A DNA stretch of 8,676 bases from a bacterium UBP17_UBA6191 (GTDB taxonomy: Bacteria; Muiribacteriota; UBA6191). A program made the translations under genes and the position numbers. The notes under the pieces were generated by a model. That model was not told the origin of the DNA and ran no database searches. It was given only the letters and a program-made list of their open reading frames with translations. This document shows positions 6,236 to 8,676 of the stretch, piece after piece (the first letter of the stretch is position 1; each line of letters starts with the position of its first letter). The DNA is taken from positions 1 to 8,676 of the forward strand of contig DITF01000238.1 of NCBI GenBank assembly GCA_002422125.1, in the 5' to 3' direction.

Positions 6236-6326
6236 CAAGGTGCTTCGATTTATCACCCAGTATATCTAGTCCGCTTAGTTTCACAGTTCCCACAGTTGGT
6301 CGCGACTGCTTAGCTGTTGTGTTCAT
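6168..6326 (-). CDS. Small hypothetical protein (52 aa) with a strong ribosome binding site
   Basis: The frame runs from ATG 6326 to TGA 6170-6168. AGGAAGG (6339-6333) lies 6 nt upstream, one of the best Shine-Dalgarno matches in the window. The product, MNTTAKQSRPTVGTVKLSGL followed by DILGDKSKHLVHECRQASDY and a basic helical tail (RRIKSERLKELK), is soluble, charged and probably helical in its second half. I do not recognise the family. It is divergent from the ribbon-helix-helix gene and shares with it a 105-bp regulatory region. Its stop overlaps a following ATG as ATGA. Its position antisense to the dead DUF3800 tail neither supports nor excludes it. It could be a small antitoxin-like, regulatory or excision protein, but nothing in the sequence decides this. 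Confidence 0.4.
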   Translation of the reverse strand: MNTTAKQSRPTVGTVKLSGLDILGDKSKHLVHECRQASDYRRIKSERLKELK

Positions 6327-6340
6327 ATGCGGCCTTCCTG

Positions 6341-6356
6341 CTGAGTGGCCCCTCAG
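6341..6356. repeat. Short hairpin upstream of the 52-aa ORF
   Basis: CTGAG (6341-6345) and CTCAG (6352-6356) form a 5-bp stem around TGGCCC. It lies directly before the ribosome binding site of the minus-strand small ORF and would be in its leader. There is no T tract, so it is not an intrinsic terminator; a regulatory role is possible but weakly supported. Confidence 0.25.
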
Positions 6357-6362
6357 TCATAT

Positions 6363-6395
6363 GTAATTCAATTGTAAATCATTCGTAATCTTCTG
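6363..6395. promoter_or_regulatory. Three tandem 11-bp repeats, candidate operator
   Basis: GTAATTCAATT (6363-6373), GTAAATCATTC (6374-6384) and GTAATCTTCTG (6385-6395) follow each other with exact 11-bp spacing and share GTAA and most of the TCA/T tract. Repeats spaced by one helical turn are typical of cooperative ribbon-helix-helix operators, and the gene starting 36 bp downstream encodes a ribbon-helix-helix protein. Autoregulation is therefore a reasonable inference. No convincing -35/-10 pair could be placed here. Confidence 0.45.
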
Positions 6396-6431
6396 CTGAT
6401 AGGTTGATGATGCTAAATTGAAGGAGAGACC

Positions 6432-6797
6432 ATGCCGCCAAAACCAAAAGAGAAGATTGTCACCATTCGTTTCAGTGACCAAGAGTTTGATGCATTGCAG
6501 AAGGCTGCCCAAGCCGTCGATATAACCGTCAGTGGTTTCATTCGTGAAGGGGCTTTACTGTGCGCTCGTAGGGTGCCCGACATGCAGGAAATTCTCCTCT
6601 CCCGCGGTGGCGACAATATTGTCCCGAGCTCGAACCGGCTGGTCGTATCCAAGCAGGAGTTCGATGACCTGGTCGAAAGATTCAACCGCCTGGCGGAAGT
6701 GGCCAAGGAAGCTAACCTGGTCGCGGATAGGGAGATTGATCAGCTCAAGAAACGGTTGAAGGTGTTGGAAGAGAGAGCTGGGGAGGATAGTGAATGA
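6432..6797 (+). CDS. Ribbon-helix-helix DNA-binding protein with C-terminal coiled coil (MobC-like layout)
   Basis: The 121-aa product opens with a basic arm and a ribbon-helix-helix domain at residues 8-44. The strand KIVTIRFSDQE is followed by a helix (FDALQKAAQAVD) and a second helix beginning ITVSGFIREGAL. This is the pattern of CopG/Arc-type proteins and of MobC-like relaxosome accessory proteins. A linker (45-72) leads to a heptad-rich charged coiled coil at about 75-118 (EFDDLVERFNRLAEVAKEA ... QLKKRLKVLEE). The start has an excellent AAGGAG site 5 nt upstream. The gene ends in an ATGA overlap with the 364-aa gene, making it the operon leader. It likely represses its own promoter or marks a DNA site for the element. 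Its base composition (one sampled line, 6601-6660, is near 60% GC) is higher than that of the genes it precedes. No relaxase is visible. Confidence 0.8.
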   Translation: MPPKPKEKIVTIRFSDQEFDALQKAAQAVDITVSGFIREGALLCARRVPDMQEILLSRGGDNIVPSSNRLVVSKQEFDDLVERFNRLAEVAKEANLVADREIDQLKKRLKVLEERAGEDSE

Positions 6798-7888
6798 TGA
6801 TTTACGAATCTGAGCTAAAGCCACTAGTTAAACAAGTGGCGAAGTACTGCGACCCGGATAACATTGCCTTGAAGAATGCCATACCTTATTTTTATCGCTA
6901 TGAACTTAAGAAATTAGCTGACAAATTGCCCAGGGAGATTTCGAGTTTCGATGAGTTTGACCAGAAAAGTTTCGTGACCCTACTAATGAAGAGCTATGAA
7001 ATTAACAGAAGATGTAAGCACTACCTGATTTATAGTATAGATCAGCCCGTTGGTTTTATAAAATGGATGCTCTCGCCGCCAATGTTTGACCCATTTGATA
7101 CCTGGATACGAGAGAAAAATAAGTTTAAGCCGGTACATGTACTTCTGAAGAGAAATAAGAAGCTAATCGAACGAGTATTCTGTGTGCCGAGAGTTAGATT
7201 TATCAATCCAGAGACCCATAGAGGAAAGCATGTACGAATAACTGATGATGAGGAAGGTAGCGGTTATTTTAGGCCAGTTTTGATGGCATATATCTTTTCG
7301 ATTCAGATTAATCTTGAGCAGGGAATAGTACTCGTCAAATTGCCTCCATGGAGGGATTCAGTAGATCCGAAGCCTCAGAAAGTTCTTCGATTCAACAAAT
7401 ATATACAAAACATTGCCAAACGATTTGGGAGTGAGCTTCATCCCGTGGATTTTCATGACTTTCTAATGGAATTCGATGATAGTATTTCTGAAAACGTTCG
7501 CATAGTTGGATGGCGTTCAGACGGCATTGGAAACTTAGCGTCCAAGATTGATTCCAATGTGGGGATTAGACTGAGATACAATTCCAATTGTGTCCTTGAG
7601 GATTTTTATAAGAAGTTGGATTTAGAATTGAAACAACCGGGATTGGCAAACAAAGTGTTCAACACAATCATGAGACTATCTAGTTCACTTGACGGCGAGT
7701 TCAGTGTAATATCAACTGGTAATGAGAAAAGCACAGGTGAGCTCGAATCATGCCGAATTGAAACATCAACTATCGGAATTGAATCGGTTACAGGTTTTTT
7801 TAGAGCAAAAAAAATGGGGTACAGTCATGTCGAACCATTTGTCAGAGAAGTTATCAAGTACCTTGCAAGGCAAACTCAATCTGAGTGA
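6794..7888 (+). CDS. Unrecognised 364-aa protein, second gene of the nuclease operon
   Basis: The start ATG 6794 lies in an ATGA overlap with the ribbon-helix-helix gene; GGGGAGG at 6780-6786 is 7 nt upstream. A second ATG follows immediately. The protein is soluble, mixed alpha/beta, with no signal peptide or membrane segment. Its N-terminal third is helical and charged (YRYELKKLADKLPREISSFDEF). The middle has FCVPRVRFINPETHRGKHVRI and an acidic TDDEEGSG. Towards the C-terminus are VRIVGWRSDGIGNLASKI and a basic end (RAKKMGYSHVEPFVREVIKY). I see no Walker motif, helicase motif, ExK pair or other catalytic signature and do not recognise the family. Position between a DNA-binding regulator and a nuclease suggests a recognition or scaffold role, by inference only. 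A sampled line (7561-7620) is about 37% GC. Confidence 0.75.
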   Translation: MMIYESELKPLVKQVAKYCDPDNIALKNAIPYFYRYELKKLADKLPREISSFDEFDQKSFVTLLMKSYEINRRCKHYLIYSIDQPVGFIKWMLSPPMFDPFDTWIREKNKFKPVHVLLKRNKKLIERVFCVPRVRFINPETHRGKHVRITDDEEGSGYFRPVLMAYIFSIQINLEQGIVLVKLPPWRDSVDPKPQKVLRFNKYIQNIAKRFGSELHPVDFHDFLMEFDDSISENVRIVGWRSDGIGNLASKIDSNVGIRLRYNSNCVLEDFYKKLDLELKQPGLANKVFNTIMRLSSSLDGEFSVISTGNEKSTGELESCRIETSTIGIESVTGFFRAKKMGYSHVEPFVREVIKYLARQTQSE

Positions 7889-8219
7889 GAAAAGTACCGT
7901 TGAAATAGATAAGTATTTGGTTAAAATTAGAATTCAACGTGGTGTAATTTACCCGCAACGTTTTTCGTCTAGATTCGGACTTGATCCGCGTAGAGTATTG
8001 TCGCTGCTATCAGAATACTGTTTGTCCATTTTCAGCGATTTGCAGATGTGCTCTGTTCCCGTATATATAAATGAAGACGAACCAACTGAGGCAATGGCCA
8101 TTGCGGGATTTTGGACATTGCAGGATCTGAAGAATGATCTGTCGAAGCGGTCACAGTGGCGCGATGTGAAAGATTGTTTGATAGGATTCAAGTTTGTTAG
8201 TAGGCCTTCCCAGATATGA
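7827..8219 (+). CDS. Unrecognised 130-aa protein with possible winged-helix segment
   Basis: The start is placed at ATG 7827 (MSNHLSEKLSST), overlapping the 364-aa gene by 62 nt, with a weak TGGGG 7 nt upstream. In-frame ATG 7722 would overlap far more, and TTG 7863 would overlap by 26 nt. Residues about 36-70 (RGVIYPQRFSSRFGLDPRRV, then LSLLSEYCL) look like a winged helix-turn-helix. A strand-rich SVPVYI and a helical C-terminus (TLQDLKNDLSKRSQWRDVKD) follow. There are no catalytic motifs and the family is not recognised. Size and position recall the 'middle components' of multi-protein defence systems, but I cannot support an assignment. It ends in ATGA with the nuclease-like gene, so it is tightly coupled to it and may be its partner subunit or adaptor. 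Confidence 0.6.
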   Translation: MSNHLSEKLSSTLQGKLNLSEKSTVEIDKYLVKIRIQRGVIYPQRFSSRFGLDPRRVLSLLSEYCLSIFSDLQMCSVPVYINEDEPTEAMAIAGFWTLQDLKNDLSKRSQWRDVKDCLIGFKFVSRPSQI

Positions 8220-8676
8220 AATCTGGATCTGACTTTTTTAAGTTCGATATGAGTGATGATTTTGCGGCGGCAGCATTGCTATCAGGAACAAAGTACGACC
8301 TTAACCAGTGCGCCACTCTTTATCAGAACTGCACGAAAAAGGATACCAAGCATAATCGTGGACTATCGCTAGAAAAATACGCAGATTATCTGCTAAGGCA
8401 CAGTGGTTGCTTCACAGACCATGAGACCCGAAAATTGTATGGAGATAAGGCATTTGAGATGGATCATTATGCAATAGCTAAGGAGGCTACATTTAAAATC
8501 TTCAATCTTGGATTGACTAGTAGTAGAGCCATTATAGGAGAATCCAAGTCGTTTAGTAGCGATGCAGTAAATTCAGCTACCATTTTAAGGCTGCTTGGGA
8601 TCGGTGCGTTGGTGAAGTCTCAGCTATCAATTGTCTTCACGACAACAAGAGTGAGGGCGTTCAAAATTCTGTGTCA
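8216..8676 (+). CDS. Putative PD-(D/E)xK restriction-endonuclease-like protein, partial (runs off right edge)
   Basis: The frame from ATG 8216, in an ATGA overlap with the 130-aa gene, stays open to the end of the window (153 complete codons). After a variable N-terminus comes a helix GLSLEKYADYLLRHSG (49-64, with Glu53). Then come a conserved-looking FEMDHYAIAKE (Asp83) and a strand ending in AIIGESKSFSSDAV (Glu109, Lys111), followed by a helix and another strand (QLSIVFTTTRVRAFKI). The order E, D, ExK is that of the PD-(D/E)xK nuclease core seen in Mrr-type and related restriction enzymes, which cleave DNA with a metal ion. This is motif-level recognition. The rest of the protein, which could carry a helicase, target-binding or other domain, is outside the window. 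There is little Shine-Dalgarno sequence, so expression probably depends on translational coupling. Confidence 0.65.
   Translation, partial: MKSGSDFFKFDMSDDFAAAALLSGTKYDLNQCATLYQNCTKKDTKHNRGLSLEKYADYLLRHSGCFTDHETRKLYGDKAFEMDHYAIAKEATFKIFNLGLTSSRAIIGESKSFSSDAVNSATILRLLGIGALVKSQLSIVFTTTRVRAFKILC

Noticed and set aside
6413..6706. Minus-strand ORF of 97 codons opposite the RHH gene
   Set aside because: Serine- and arginine-rich composition typical of an antisense shadow of a high-GC gene; the plus-strand frame has a strong ribosome binding site and a clear domain.
6432..6797. Calling this gene a toxin-antitoxin antitoxin
   Set aside because: Ribbon-helix-helix antitoxins are usually shorter and followed by a small toxin; this one has a long coiled coil and is followed by a 364-aa unknown.
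7827..8676. Assignment of the operon to the ABC-three-component family
   Set aside because: The small middle protein and nuclease recall such systems, but no ATPase with Walker motifs is present and no family match can be shown by eye.

Overview
The window joins two different kinds of DNA. Positions 1 to about 5570 look like ordinary chromosome of a Gram-negative bacterium. The evidence is an outer-membrane-type SLBB polysaccharide export protein with a signal peptide, a HemW heme chaperone, and compact, partly overlapping genes of moderate GC. I cannot name the genus. From about 5570 rightwards the DNA looks like the edge of a mobile genomic island whose other end lies beyond the window.

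Left part. A minus-strand operon (1781 down to beyond position 1) encodes an 84-aa protein whose layout resembles small proteins of bacterial microcompartment loci, then HemW, then a membrane protein cut by the window edge. The first two overlap, and the last two share a TGATG stop/start. Divergent to it is a plus-strand gene for a 189-aa protein made of two STN-like (secretin/TonB short domain) repeats. It converges on, and overlaps by 46 bp, a minus-strand gene for an 843-aa secreted Wza-like export protein with six SLBB-type repeats. Divergent from that export gene is a small circularly permuted NlpC/P60-type papain-like hydrolase. Its stop codon lies in the loop of a strong, probably bidirectional terminator.

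Junction. Directly after the terminator, on the minus strand, is what reads as the 3' end of a tRNA (T-arm plus acceptor-like strand) without a matching 5' half. This is the usual appearance of a displaced tRNA end at the distal border of an integrated island. The native terminator remains on the chromosomal side.

Right part. Just inside the junction lies a decayed DUF3800 gene (start of the family intact, then an in-frame stop and a frame change). Overlapping its tail on the minus strand are two tiny ORFs joined by ATGA, the first with a strong ribosome binding site. A 105-bp divergent regulatory region with three tandem 11-bp repeats separates them from a plus-strand operon. The operon comprises a ribbon-helix-helix/coiled-coil DNA-binding protein, an unrecognised 364-aa protein, an unrecognised 130-aa protein with a possible winged helix, and the start of a protein with an E...D...ExK nuclease signature. 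The junctions are ATGA, a 62-nt overlap, and ATGA. I know of no described system with this gene order, and a regulator plus unknowns plus nuclease on an island is a plausible new defence or mobile-element module. This is inference: no integrase, transposase or known defence core gene is visible here.
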